Shown here one piece after another: positions 7,687 to 16,749 of a stretch of DNA of 54,782 nucleotides. Source of the DNA: Paenibacillus terrae (lineage in GTDB: Bacteria > Bacillota > Bacilli > Paenibacillales > Paenibacillaceae); the NCBI RefSeq assembly GCF_000943545.1, contig NZ_JTHP01000045.1, positions 1 through 54,782 on the forward strand, read 5' to 3'. Numbering within the stretch: position 1 is the first letter of the stretch; the number at the start of each line of letters is the position of its first letter. Below the pieces are notes generated by a model. That model worked only from the letters and a program-made list of their open reading frames with translations. It made no database searches and was not told the origin of the DNA. The translations under genes were made by a program, and so were the position numbers.

Positions 7687-7806
7687 TGAGGATTCTGCAA
7701 AAATCCAATAAGCGATTTCCAACGAACAATATATAGATCGAAATGGCCTAGTTCGTCTATATATTGCACTTTGGAGCGACTGGAATCGAATTTTGCAAAA
7801 TCCTGA
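7687..7806 (+). repeat. 120-bp MITE-like repeat, copy B
   Basis: Same length and orientation as copy A, with termini TGAGGATTCTGCAAAA and TTTTGCAAAATCCTGA and the central arms AATATATAGATCGAA and TTCGTCTATATATT. It sits inside the sugar transporter operon, between binding-protein and permease genes, where its hairpin would be transcribed. Confidence 0.82.
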
Positions 7807-7916
7807 AGTTGTAGCTTAACAGGGGAGGGGCGCATTAGTTCCTTCCCTGATTTGGGATAACCATGAGCTGCGAATCCTTAGTAGAAGTTCAGAAAAAACA
7901 CAAAGGAGATTGGAGC

Positions 7917-8807
7917 ATGAATGTACTGAAGGTGCCGGCACGCACCATTGCCGTTTTCGTGCTGCCCTGCCTGCTGCTGTACACCTGTATGGTGTTTGTT
8001 CCGATTCTGGTGTCGGTGTACTGTGGACTACTGGATTGGAACGGAATATCTGAGGCGAAGTTTGTAGGGCTGGCGAATTTCGAGCGAATATTTACAGCCG
8101 ATCCGGTGTTCTGGCCGTCTGTGAAGCGGACGATGATGTTCGCTGTGTTTTCCATGCTGGAAATTCCGTTCTGTCTGCTGCTGGCTATTTTGCTTAATCG
8201 CTATGTGCGTAAGGCGAATACACTGGTTACGATGTATTTTCTGCCAGTCATTCTGTCGGTGGTTATTATCGGGCAGCTGTGGAAGACGATCTATAATCCG
8301 GCCTCAATGGGTGGGATGCTGAACGGTATTTTGATGTCGGTCGGGCTGGAAGGCTGGACACGCTCATGGCTGACAGAACCGCAGATTGCCATGTACGCTC
8401 TCTATTTTGTGTCGTTGTGGCAGTATTTTGGCTATCATTTGCTGATTCAGTTTACCGGGGTGCAAAATATTCCGAATGAGTTGTACGAGGCAGCCAAAAT
8501 GGATGGAGCTGAGGGTTTTAAAGCAGACCGTTATATTACGCTGCCGCTCATTGTGCCTATTTTCAAAATATCAATGGTATTGGCCTTTATTGGTTCTCTT
8601 CAATCGTTCGATCTGATCTGGGTGATGACGGGTGGAGGGCCTGCTCATGCAACGGATACGGTGTCCACGTATATGTACAACATGTCCTTTTTGTCCATGA
8701 AATATGGATATGGCAGCGCATTGGCTTCGTTTCTCGTGATTATCTGTTTGTCATTTACAATTGTGATAAATTTTGTTTTCAAACGAATCGAAAATAAGGT
8801 AAGCTAA
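7917..8807 (+). CDS. sugar ABC transporter permease (MsmF/UgpA type)
   Basis: A 296-residue inner-membrane protein with about six transmembrane segments and the permease EAA loop (YEAAKMDGAEGFKADRYITL, about residues 190-210). The ATG at 7917 follows AAAGGAGATTGGAGC; an upstream in-frame ATG at 7863 lacks a good ribosome binding site. It pairs with the next permease. No ATPase gene is present in the operon, which is common where one shared MsmX-type ATPase energises several sugar importers. Confidence 0.9.
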   Translation: MNVLKVPARTIAVFVLPCLLLYTCMVFVPILVSVYCGLLDWNGISEAKFVGLANFERIFTADPVFWPSVKRTMMFAVFSMLEIPFCLLLAILLNRYVRKANTLVTMYFLPVILSVVIIGQLWKTIYNPASMGGMLNGILMSVGLEGWTRSWLTEPQIAMYALYFVSLWQYFGYHLLIQFTGVQNIPNELYEAAKMDGAEGFKADRYITLPLIVPIFKISMVLAFIGSLQSFDLIWVMTGGGPAHATDTVSTYMYNMSFLSMKYGYGSALASFLVIICLSFTIVINFVFKRIENKVS

Positions 8808-8820
8808 GGGGGATGAAGCT

Positions 8821-9645
8821 GTGAACACCATGAAAAAAACATTGGTCTTTTCCTTGCTGGCGGTCTTGATCGTCACGCAGCTGTACCCACTCTTCTGGCT
8901 GCTGACCTATTCGTTGAAGACGAATGAAGAGATTTTGAGCGCAAGCTTCTTTGCACTCCCTAAAGTGCCCCAGTGGCACAACTATCAGGAAGCTTATGAA
9001 TCAGGGAGCTACTTGCGCTATTTGGGAAACAGTGTGCTGGTGACTGGAGTTACGATGCTATTCGTCATTTTGTTAAGCTCGATGACTGCTTATGCGATTA
9101 CGCGTTTCCGCTGGCGCTTTGGGGCTGCTGTGCTGACCTTGTTTCTGATCGGAATGATGATTCCGATGCAGGCAACGCTGCTGCCGCTGATGGTGATGTT
9201 CAAAAACATCAACATTCTCAATACGTATTTCTCGCTAATTTTACCCTACATTGCTTTTCAGACACCGATTGCGGTTTTCATCCTGTCCGGCTTTATGCGG
9301 TCCATTCCCCACGAGATTGAAGAATCCGCTTACATTGATGGGGCGAGCATTTATCGTATTTTTCGCAGTGTGATCTTACCCATCTCGATTCCGCCGATGA
9401 TGACGGTGTGTATTTTGACCTTTATTAATATCTGGAATGAATACATTATGGCTGCCACCTTTATCTCGTCAGAGAAGCTCAAAACACTCCCTTTCGGCGT
9501 CTATACATTCGTCAGTCAGTATTCTGTGAATTACGGCAATATTGGCGCTTTTCTGGTCATGGGGGCCTTACCGGTCATTATTATTTATTTTGTCCTGTCC
9601 GAAAAGATTACCAAGGGCATGGTAGCGGGGGCGGTTAAAGGGTAG
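8821..9645 (+). CDS. sugar ABC transporter permease (MsmG/UgpE type)
   Basis: A 274-residue membrane protein with six predicted segments and an EAA loop (EIEESAYIDGASIYRIFRSV). It starts with GTG at 8821, 13 bases after the preceding stop, behind AAGGGGGATGAAGCT. It forms the heterodimeric channel with the preceding permease. Confidence 0.9.
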   Translation: MNTMKKTLVFSLLAVLIVTQLYPLFWLLTYSLKTNEEILSASFFALPKVPQWHNYQEAYESGSYLRYLGNSVLVTGVTMLFVILLSSMTAYAITRFRWRFGAAVLTLFLIGMMIPMQATLLPLMVMFKNINILNTYFSLILPYIAFQTPIAVFILSGFMRSIPHEIEESAYIDGASIYRIFRSVILPISIPPMMTVCILTFINIWNEYIMAATFISSEKLKTLPFGVYTFVSQYSVNYGNIGAFLVMGALPVIIIYFVLSEKITKGMVAGAVKG

Positions 9646-9675
9646 GCGAGCGATTCGAAAGGAGCGCACGGAGGT

Positions 9676-11472
9676 ATGATGCGCCGTTTTCAGTCTATTC
9701 ACCACCGCTTGTTTATTCTATTCCTGTTGAGCATGTCTGGTATTGTGCTGGCGATCAGTTTGTTATTTTATAACCGTACTACAGTACAGTTCCATGATAA
9801 GGTCAGCGAGCTGGCTCGTAAAAATGTTTCCCAAACGGCAGGACTGTTCGAATTGCTGCTCAGCAGCTATAACAGTCTGTCCAAATCGATCAGCAACAAT
9901 ATGGATTTGGTTCGTCTGCTAACGACGGATACCGGTGATTTACCCGCCGTCAATTACATCAATGAACGTACAATTACCAATATTCTGGGAGCTATCTATT
10001 ATTCGCGGGAGGACCTGATAGGCATTCATGTCATCACAGACACAGGCAAGGTATACAACTACGGTAATTATATGAATGTTATTGATACCGATTACGAACA
10101 CACTGAATGGTATAAGGAAATTCGAAAGTCAGCGGGCAAAATCGCATGGCTGGGCGTTTATCCTCACTCTGTCATTGACCAGGTGGAAACCAGACCGGTG
10201 TTTGCGTTCGGGCGCCAGCTCTATGATCTGGATGAGCATAAGCCGATTGGTATCGTCCTGTTTGAAGCTGAACCGCGCTCGGTTCTGTCCGCCCTCCACA
10301 ATTTGCGGCTGGGTACCAATAGTCAGGTATATCTCGTAGGCAATGAAAATCGGATTGTGTCGGCTACTTCCTCTGAACCGCCACCGGATCTGCAAAGTCT
10401 GGAGCAGCAGGTACCTGAGGATGATGTCATTGTAAATCGGAGTAATGAGAAGGTTGTAATCGCTTCCAAGTTGCCGTTTGCCGATTGGTCGGTCATTAGT
10501 GTGACCCCCAGCGGGGATTTGAACGTGGAGTTGGTGCAAAATCAAAGGTATTTGCTCATTGTGGTGCCTGTACTCATTATTTTATCCGCGCTGATTGCCT
10601 CCATCGTCTCCAGACGTATTTCGCTTCCGCTGAAGCGGGTCATTCGGGAAATGAAACGGGTAGAGACGGGGAATTTCCGCCATACGGTGGAGATTGAATC
10701 GTATGAGGAAATCAACCAGCTGGCGACATCCTTCAACCATATGGTAAGACGGATTGCCGAACTGATCGAGCTGGTTCGCATATCATCGGTCAGTGAAAAA
10801 AATGCCGAGCTGCACGCGCTCCAGACGCAGGTCAATCCGCATTTTCTGTATAATACGCTGGATATGATCTATTGGATGCTGGATGAAAAGGGGCAGGATC
10901 AGCTCGGGGAAGTGGTGCTCTCCTTATCCCATATGTTCCGCTACAGCAGTCATTGGGAGGAAGGGACCGATGTCAGCCTGCGCGAAGAAGTGGAGCAGAT
11001 CGGGCATTACCTTACGATTATTCAGGCACGGCTGGAAGGCAGGGTATCCGTAGACATCGGTATTGATGAGCGCTGGATGGATATCCGCTTGCCGAAAATG
11101 ACCTTACAGCCGTTGATTGAAAATGCGGTCAAGCACGGACTGGAGCCTCTTCATGCGAATACAGGCGGCAAGCTGCTCGTCAGGGCAGAGGAATATGACG
11201 GAGTATTAAGCCTGCATATTATGGATAATGGCGCAGGGATGGAGTACGAACGATGGGAGGTGGTTCAGGTTGCTTTGGCAGAACCCGGCAAGCAGACGGG
11301 CAGCGGGCAGGCGGGAGGCATCGGCCTGCAAAATCTAAATTTACGGCTACGGCACATGTTCGGAGAAGAGTACGGCCTACGGATCTCCAGCGTACCTGGG
11401 GCCGGAACGACAGCCACTGTAAGTGTGCCTCTGCCACAGAAGGAGGAGAATCATGAATATTCTGATAGCTGA
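9676..11472 (+). CDS. YesM-type sensor histidine kinase
   Basis: A 598-residue membrane kinase. A transmembrane segment at about 12-33 and another at about 290-310 enclose an extracellular sensor region. A HAMP linker (RRISLPLKRVIREMKRVE) follows, then a LytS/YesM His_kinase domain with the phospho-acceptor in QVNPHFLYNTL, then a HATPase_c domain (TLQPLIENAVKHGL, DNGAGM, GGIGLQNLNLRL). It lies 30 bases after the permease gene behind GGAGGT, and its 3' end overlaps the response regulator start by 20 bases. Such pairs usually control the neighbouring sugar transporter in response to extracellular carbohydrate, and this probably does the same. Confidence 0.92.
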   Translation: MMRRFQSIHHRLFILFLLSMSGIVLAISLLFYNRTTVQFHDKVSELARKNVSQTAGLFELLLSSYNSLSKSISNNMDLVRLLTTDTGDLPAVNYINERTITNILGAIYYSREDLIGIHVITDTGKVYNYGNYMNVIDTDYEHTEWYKEIRKSAGKIAWLGVYPHSVIDQVETRPVFAFGRQLYDLDEHKPIGIVLFEAEPRSVLSALHNLRLGTNSQVYLVGNENRIVSATSSEPPPDLQSLEQQVPEDDVIVNRSNEKVVIASKLPFADWSVISVTPSGDLNVELVQNQRYLLIVVPVLIILSALIASIVSRRISLPLKRVIREMKRVETGNFRHTVEIESYEEINQLATSFNHMVRRIAELIELVRISSVSEKNAELHALQTQVNPHFLYNTLDMIYWMLDEKGQDQLGEVVLSLSHMFRYSSHWEEGTDVSLREEVEQIGHYLTIIQARLEGRVSVDIGIDERWMDIRLPKMTLQPLIENAVKHGLEPLHANTGGKLLVRAEEYDGVLSLHIMDNGAGMEYERWEVVQVALAEPGKQTGSGQAGGIGLQNLNLRLRHMFGEEYGLRISSVPGAGTTATVSVPLPQKEENHEYSDS

Positions 11473-12637
11473 CGATGAAAGTATGATTCGGCAGGGGATT
11501 CGGCGCACCATTGGCCAGGCTCTGCCAGCCTGCGGCATTCATCTCGCTGCTTCCACCGAGGAAGCAGCAGGCATTCTGGCGGAGCATCCCGTGGATATTG
11601 TATTGACCGATATCCTGATGCCCGGTATGGATGGTCTGGAATTCATGCGCATTTCCAAGCGAAAGCATCCTCATCTACAGTGGGTTGTTATTTCGGCCCA
11701 TTCCGACTTCCAATATGCACAAAGAGCAGTAAAGCTGGGTGCCAAAGACTACCTGTTAAAGCCGATCGGCAAAAAAAAGCTGCTGGAATGCATTGAAATG
11801 CTGGCAGCCGAAGCACTTGTCGCTTCACAGCAGGCGAGCGAGGGCAAGCTTCTCAAGTCCAATATGGTCTATTTGCGTGAAGCTGTTTTTCAACGCTATG
11901 CACTTGGACTGGATACTGGGAAGCTCGATATACAGCCGTTTGTGGAAAACTATCCGGAGTTTCATCTCTTCATGGTTCGTATGGAACCTGATCACAGGCA
12001 GACGCACCTGGAGCATTTTATGATTGAAAATGTACTATCCGAGCTGATTGAGGCAGGCGGCAGTGGCTTTGTCGTCAGTCTCGACCGCCATAGCCTGCTG
12101 GGCATTGCACGGCTGCGGGATGAGGCAGAGGCGGCACGGCTGGAAACGTTGCTCGAATCCCACTTGAAGCGTTATGTGAAGGTGCCGTTACAAATTACGC
12201 GTTCGGGGGTTCACCACAATTTTGCGTCCATTCCCGAAGAAGTGGCACGGCTAAGACGAACGCCCGAGGAGATTGCAGCGGCGGCGGTGGATGCCGGAGA
12301 ATGTTTGCGAAAAGGCATGCATACGGTGGATGTGGCGTTGCAATATATTCGGACACATTTTACAGAGGAATTGTCGCTGGAGAAGGTGGCTTCGGTCGTC
12401 TTTTTGAATCCGGTGTATTTCAGCCAGTTGTTCAAGCAAAAAACCGGACAAGGCTACAAGGATTACGTTATTTGCTTGCGGATGGAGGAAGCGAAGCGGC
12501 TGCTCGGTGATCCTCATCTTCGGCTGGCTGATATTTCCGAGCGGATTGGCTATCAGGACATGCGGCATTTTACACAGGTGTTCCGGCGCAAATGTGGAAT
12601 GACTCCGACCGAGTATCGGCATCAGGGAGTCAAATAA
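11453..12637 (+). CDS. YesN-type response regulator (REC + AraC HTH)
   Basis: A 394-residue regulator from the ATG at 11453 (GAAGGAGGAGAATC upstream). The receiver domain (about 1-120) has the phospho-acceptor Asp in VLTDILMPGMDG. A variable middle region follows, and two AraC-type helix-turn-helix motifs end the protein at about 290-390 (LSLEKVASVVFLNPVYFSQL and RLADISERIGYQDMRHFTQV). It forms the YesM/YesN pair with the overlapping kinase gene and is the likely activator of this sugar operon. Confidence 0.92.
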   Translation: MNILIADDESMIRQGIRRTIGQALPACGIHLAASTEEAAGILAEHPVDIVLTDILMPGMDGLEFMRISKRKHPHLQWVVISAHSDFQYAQRAVKLGAKDYLLKPIGKKKLLECIEMLAAEALVASQQASEGKLLKSNMVYLREAVFQRYALGLDTGKLDIQPFVENYPEFHLFMVRMEPDHRQTHLEHFMIENVLSELIEAGGSGFVVSLDRHSLLGIARLRDEAEAARLETLLESHLKRYVKVPLQITRSGVHHNFASIPEEVARLRRTPEEIAAAAVDAGECLRKGMHTVDVALQYIRTHFTEELSLEKVASVVFLNPVYFSQLFKQKTGQGYKDYVICLRMEEAKRLLGDPHLRLADISERIGYQDMRHFTQVFRRKCGMTPTEYRHQGVK

Positions 12638-12709
12638 GGCGGTATCAACGAAGGAATGATGGAAGTTCCTCCAGCATAAGGCTGTTTCATGAGTAGAGCC
12701 GTAGAGCAT

Positions 12710-13615
12710 CTACTCGGGAGCAGTCTTTTTCGTGTCTCCAGCCTGTAGCTGTTCAACCAATTTGCGAGCTGCATTGGATAAATAACGATCCTTGCGCCAT
12801 ACGACGGCAGGCCGTGTGAAGGGGAACGGCTCCTTAATGGAGAGTGTGCGAATTCTGTCCCCGTATTCTTGTCCCAAGCCAGTGTCTGGAATGATGGTAA
12901 TCCCCATGCCTGTGGATACGAGCGCGAGAATGGTCGATATTTCAGGACAGTCCAGTACGACGCGCGGAATAAGATGGTGTTCCTGAAATTTTCGGATGAC
13001 AGTTTCGTATAGCCCGTGTCCTTCTGTTCGGCGTGCCAACAAAAGGTCATAGCTGGCTGCTTCCTGTAACGTAATTTGTCCACTCGTATGACGATCTGCC
13101 CATTCACACGGAAGTACCGCAACAAAAGAGACGCCCTCCAGTTCAATCGTATGGTACGAGCAGTCGTCTACCGGAAGCAGCAGCAGAGCCAGATCGACTT
13201 TATTTTGATGCAGCAGTTCCTCCAGATGATGTGTGTCTCCGTGTCCTATTTTAACGTATACCTCTGGATATTCCTGGTGAAAGCGGCTGAGTTGTTCGGT
13301 AATCAGAGACATACAGACCGATGAAGTGCCTATGGACAGGGTGCCGGTTACGTTGCTTTCGAACTCTCCAATTTCTCTACAGGTATCCTCCATTTCGGAC
13401 AATAATCGCTTGGCGCGGGTGTATAGTGCGTATCCGGCCTCGGTGACCTCCCACTTCTTTCCTTCACGGTAAATCAGCTTTACGCCAAGCTCATCCTCCA
13501 TATTTTTTAGCTGTTGGCTCAGCGGTGGCTGGGCCATGTTAAGCATTCGGGCGGCCTTCGTGATTTGTCCTTCCTCGACGATGACGCAAAAGTAATGCAG
13601 TTGCTTCATATCCAT
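12710..13615 (-). CDS. bsdA: LysR-family regulator, probable BsdA
   Basis: A 301-residue LysR regulator beginning MDMKQLHYFCVIVEEGQITK. The winged helix lies at about 1-60 and the inducer-binding domain at about 90-295. The ATG at 13615 is preceded by GAGGTGG. It is divergent from a ubiX-ubiD-bsdD cluster, the arrangement of bsdA and bsdBCD in B. subtilis, where BsdA activates the decarboxylase genes in response to salicylate-like phenolic acids. A perfect T-N11-A palindrome lies in the shared promoter region. Confidence 0.8.
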   Translation of the reverse strand: MDMKQLHYFCVIVEEGQITKAARMLNMAQPPLSQQLKNMEDELGVKLIYREGKKWEVTEAGYALYTRAKRLLSEMEDTCREIGEFESNVTGTLSIGTSSVCMSLITEQLSRFHQEYPEVYVKIGHGDTHHLEELLHQNKVDLALLLLPVDDCSYHTIELEGVSFVAVLPCEWADRHTSGQITLQEAASYDLLLARRTEGHGLYETVIRKFQEHHLIPRVVLDCPEISTILALVSTGMGITIIPDTGLGQEYGDRIRTLSIKEPFPFTRPAVVWRKDRYLSNAARKLVEQLQAGDTKKTAPE

Positions 13616-13657
13616 TGGGGGATTCCACCTCATTTCTGAACAACCACTTCAATTTGA

Positions 13658-13672
13658 ATACTTTTAAAGTAT
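13658..13672. promoter_or_regulatory. LysR-type operator
   Basis: ATACTTTTAAAGTAT is a perfect inverted repeat around one central base and contains the T-N11-A signature of LysR binding sites. It lies between the divergent regulator and the ubiX gene. Confidence 0.6.
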
Positions 13673-13778
13673 GCATTACATATATTATATATATTTTTCG
13701 TGTGCAAGGAACAAGCGTATAATTTTTGACAGTGATGCATTGGTGAACATAAAACGATGGGGTGGAAGGAGGGGACAT

Positions 13779-14369
13779 ATGAAGAAAATCATTGTAGGAA
13801 TATCGGGAGCGACAGGGTCTATCTTCGGTATCCGTATATTGCAGCAATTACGGGAGGCCGGAGCCCAGAGCCATCTGGTGCTATCCCCGTGGGCTATTGC
13901 GAACATTCCCTATGAGACAGGCTATACGGTGAAGGAAGTGGAGGCCATGGCGGATGCAGTTTATTCGTATAAGGATCAGGCTGCGCGTATTTCCAGCGGC
14001 TCTTTCCGGGTAGACGGCATGATCGTCGCTCCTTGCAGCATGAAGACGCTCGCCTCCATTCGTATCGGTATGGCGGACAACCTGCTCACCCGATCAGCGG
14101 ATGTGATGCTGAAGGAGCGAAAGAAGCTGCTGCTCATGACCAGGGAAACACCATTAAGCAGTATCCATCTGGAAAATATGCTGGAGCTGTCACGCATGGG
14201 CGTGATGATCCTGCCGCCGATGCCTGCTTTTTATAATCATCCTGCAAGTATCGAGGAATTAGTGGATCATATTGTTTTTCGCGCATTGGATCAGTTCGGT
14301 ATTGTCACAACCGCAGCCAAACGCTGGGATGGAATGAAGCAGGCTGACTCCAGACTGCACCAGAATTGA
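13779..14369 (+). CDS. bsdB: UbiX-family flavin prenyltransferase (BsdB)
   Basis: A 196-residue flavoprotein of the UbiX/Pad1 family: the N-terminal MKKIIVGISGATGSIFGIRI is the flavin-binding signature, with APCSMKTLASIRIG and RETPLSSIHLENML further on. These enzymes join a prenyl group to FMN to make the prenyl-FMN cofactor that UbiD decarboxylases need; the ubiD-family gene follows 28 bases later. The start at 13779 follows GGAAGGAGGGGACAT. Confidence 0.92.
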   Translation: MKKIIVGISGATGSIFGIRILQQLREAGAQSHLVLSPWAIANIPYETGYTVKEVEAMADAVYSYKDQAARISSGSFRVDGMIVAPCSMKTLASIRIGMADNLLTRSADVMLKERKKLLLMTRETPLSSIHLENMLELSRMGVMILPPMPAFYNHPASIEELVDHIVFRALDQFGIVTTAAKRWDGMKQADSRLHQN

Positions 14370-14397
14370 GAAATCGGAAGATGAAGGAGAATGAAAG

Positions 14398-15816
14398 ATG
14401 GCTTATAAAGACTTTCGCGATTTTCTGCATACTTTGGAGAAGGAGGGACAATTGCTTACGATCAGTGATGAGGTAAAGCCTGAGCCGGACCTCGCAGCAG
14501 CTAACAGAGCGTTAAACAATCTTGGAGATAAGACGCCCGCCCTCTTTTTCAACAATATCTATGGTTATACGGATGCTCGTATTGCAATGAATGTGATGGG
14601 CTCCTGGCCCAATCATGCCCTCATGATGGGAATGCCCAAAAACACACCGCTCAAGGAGCAGTTTTTTGAGTTTGCCAGACGCTATGAACAATTTCCAATG
14701 CCCGTGAAGCGGGAAGAAACCGCTCCTTTTCATGAAGTGGAGATTACAGAGGATATTAATTTGTTTGATATTTTGCCATTGTTTCGTTTGAACCAGGGAG
14801 ACGGAGGGTTTTATCTGGATAAAGCGATTTTGGTGTCACGCGATCTGGATGACCCCGACACCTATGGCAAGCAAAATGTAGGCTTGTACCGGATGCAGGT
14901 GAAAGGAAAAAACCGTTTGGGTATCCAGCCTGTACCGCAGCATGATATTGCAATTCATATTCGTCAGGCCGAGGAGCGCGGCGAAAATCTGAAGGTCGCT
15001 ATTGCTCTCGGATGTGAGCCTGTGATTACCACGGCTGCTTCTACGCCGCTGCTGTACGATCAATCGGAATATGAGATGGCGGGCGCCATTCAGGGTGAGC
15101 CTTACCGTGTGGTCAAAGCCAAGGATGCAGATCTGGATCTGCCTTGGGGAGCCGAGGTTATTCTGGAAGGTGAAGTGTTAGCGGGTGAGCGTGAGTATGA
15201 AGGTCCATTCGGTGAATTTACAGGTCACTATTCCGGCGGCCGCGCAATGCCAGTCATTCAGATTAATCGTATATATCACCGCAAACAGCCTATATTTGAG
15301 CATTTGTACATCGGGATGCCTTGGACGGAAACGGATTATATGATCGGTGTGAATACAAGTGTACCGTTGTTTCAACAGCTCAAGGATGCATTTCCTAATG
15401 AAATCGTAGCCGTTAATGCCATGTATACGCATGGGCTGGTCGCTATTATTTCCACGAAAACCCGTTATGGCGGCTTTGCGAAGGCTGTGGGGATGCGTAC
15501 GCTAACGACTCCGCATGGATTGGGGTATTGCAAGCTGGTGATTGTGGTGGATGAGGATGTCGATCCGTTCAATCTGCCGCAGGTCATGTGGGCGTTATCC
15601 ACCAAGCTGCATCCGAAGCATGATGCTGTCATTGTGCCGGGCCTATCAATTTTACCGCTTGACCCTGGCTCTGATCCGGCAGGCATGACGCACAAAATGA
15701 TATTGGATGCGACGACACCCATAGCACCGGATATTAGAGGCCATTATTCCCAGCCGCTCGATTCCCCGCTCGGTGTAGCGGAATGGGAGAAAAAGTTGAG
15801 TCACATGCTTCGTTAA
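14398..15816 (+). CDS. bsdC: UbiD-family phenolic acid decarboxylase (BsdC)
   Basis: A 472-residue UbiD-family protein of normal length. Recognisable segments are DFLHTLEKEGQLLTISDEV at the start, the prenyl-FMN/metal-site motif EGPFGEFTGHYSGGR, and KTRYGGFAKAVGMRTL near residue 360. Together with the UbiX-like and BsdD-like neighbours it should form the non-oxidative decarboxylase of hydroxyarylic acids such as vanillate or 4-hydroxybenzoate; the substrate cannot be told from sequence. It is translated from AAGGAGAATGAAAG. Confidence 0.92.
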   Translation: MAYKDFRDFLHTLEKEGQLLTISDEVKPEPDLAAANRALNNLGDKTPALFFNNIYGYTDARIAMNVMGSWPNHALMMGMPKNTPLKEQFFEFARRYEQFPMPVKREETAPFHEVEITEDINLFDILPLFRLNQGDGGFYLDKAILVSRDLDDPDTYGKQNVGLYRMQVKGKNRLGIQPVPQHDIAIHIRQAEERGENLKVAIALGCEPVITTAASTPLLYDQSEYEMAGAIQGEPYRVVKAKDADLDLPWGAEVILEGEVLAGEREYEGPFGEFTGHYSGGRAMPVIQINRIYHRKQPIFEHLYIGMPWTETDYMIGVNTSVPLFQQLKDAFPNEIVAVNAMYTHGLVAIISTKTRYGGFAKAVGMRTLTTPHGLGYCKLVIVVDEDVDPFNLPQVMWALSTKLHPKHDAVIVPGLSILPLDPGSDPAGMTHKMILDATTPIAPDIRGHYSQPLDSPLGVAEWEKKLSHMLR

Positions 15817-15857
15817 ATATTTTTGAAAATAAAGAAAGATTAAAGGAGTGCTGACAG

Positions 15858-16094
15858 ATGCATATTTGTCCCCGTTGTGAATCTAATCGTTCGGAGGTCG
15901 TTACCCGTTCGCCAGTTAAAGGCGCCTGGGAGGTCTTGCTGTGTCCTGTATGCATGTTCACATGGCGCACCTCGGAACCTGATAGCATTACTGATCCGGC
16001 AAAGTATAAATCGGCGTTCAAGGTGAACCCCCAAGATATTCCGAATGCCGCCCATGTCCCTCCTATTCCAGAGCGGGTACAGCGTCGTTCGTAA
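15858..16094 (+). CDS. bsdD: hydroxyarylic acid decarboxylase small subunit (BsdD)
   Basis: A 78-residue protein with two CxxC pairs (CPRC at about 4-7 and CPVC at about 33-36), suggesting a zinc site, followed by FTWRTSEPDSITDPAKY. Size, motif and position after the ubiD-family gene match BsdD/YclD, the small subunit of the B. subtilis decarboxylase. The ribosome binding site is AAAGGAGTGCTGACAG. Confidence 0.88.
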   Translation: MHICPRCESNRSEVVTRSPVKGAWEVLLCPVCMFTWRTSEPDSITDPAKYKSAFKVNPQDIPNAAHVPPIPERVQRRS

Positions 16095-16153
16095 GCAGCC
16101 GTAAATTATGGTACTTTGAAGATATAGGCCAAATGTAAAGGGGATTATACTTC

Positions 16154-16615
16154 ATGCAGACACCAAGGATCGGTAAGAAGCTGTTCTCGCTGCTGGATGG
16201 CAAGGGGCTGGAAAACAAGCAGCATGAAGCGATGATGCTGCTGACGGTCACGGAGGACCAGTGGCCGCATATTGCAATGATTAGCGTAGGTGAGATTGTG
16301 GCGCTGGACGAGAGGAATTTGCGGCTGGCACTATGGCCAGGGACGACTACGACGAGCAACATGATCCGCACCGGGAAGGCAACGCTTGCGGTGTTCATCG
16401 GCGGGAAGGCACATTATGTCCGATTGTCGCTGGAACACCTGCCGGCTTTGCCCGGGGCCAAGCATGTACGCGAGCGGTTTGCAGCACAGGTATTCGCAGC
16501 CCGAGAAGATTCGGCCCAATATGCGGATATTGTGTCAGGTGTTACAGTCCGACTCAAGGAGCCGGAAGCAGTGTTAAATCGCTGGAAGGAAACAGTGGCA
16601 GAACTGTTAATGTAA
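16154..16615 (+). CDS. split-barrel flavin-binding (PNPOx-like) protein
   Basis: A 153-residue protein resembling the pyridoxamine-phosphate-oxidase-like split beta barrel: MLLTVTEDQWPHIAMISVGE, LRLALWPGTTTTSNMIRTGK and ATLAVFIGGKAHYVRLSLE are the usual strands. Such proteins bind FMN or F420 or serve as reductases; no specific reaction can be named. It lies 60 bases after bsdD in the same direction and is probably the last gene of the decarboxylase operon. Confidence 0.65.
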   Translation: MQTPRIGKKLFSLLDGKGLENKQHEAMMLLTVTEDQWPHIAMISVGEIVALDERNLRLALWPGTTTTSNMIRTGKATLAVFIGGKAHYVRLSLEHLPALPGAKHVRERFAAQVFAAREDSAQYADIVSGVTVRLKEPEAVLNRWKETVAELLM

Positions 16616-16694
16616 AATTTAGTAGTTAATAAGGACCAAATTTTCTTTAAAGCCTAAACTATTCTTTTCCACATGTCGACATAAAACGTAGGTA

Positions 16695-16716
16695 TAAGGA
16701 TTTTGCGAAATCCTTA
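16695..16716. terminator. perfect hairpin after the bsd operon
   Basis: TAAGGATTT pairs with AAATCCTTA around TGCG, followed by ATTTT. It may terminate the upstream operon. Its sequence is almost the same as the terminal palindrome AGGATTTTGCAAAATCCT of the 120-bp repeats. Confidence 0.5.
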
Positions 16717-16749
16717 ATTTTAAGTTTCGAAATGGGAGGGAATTAGATT

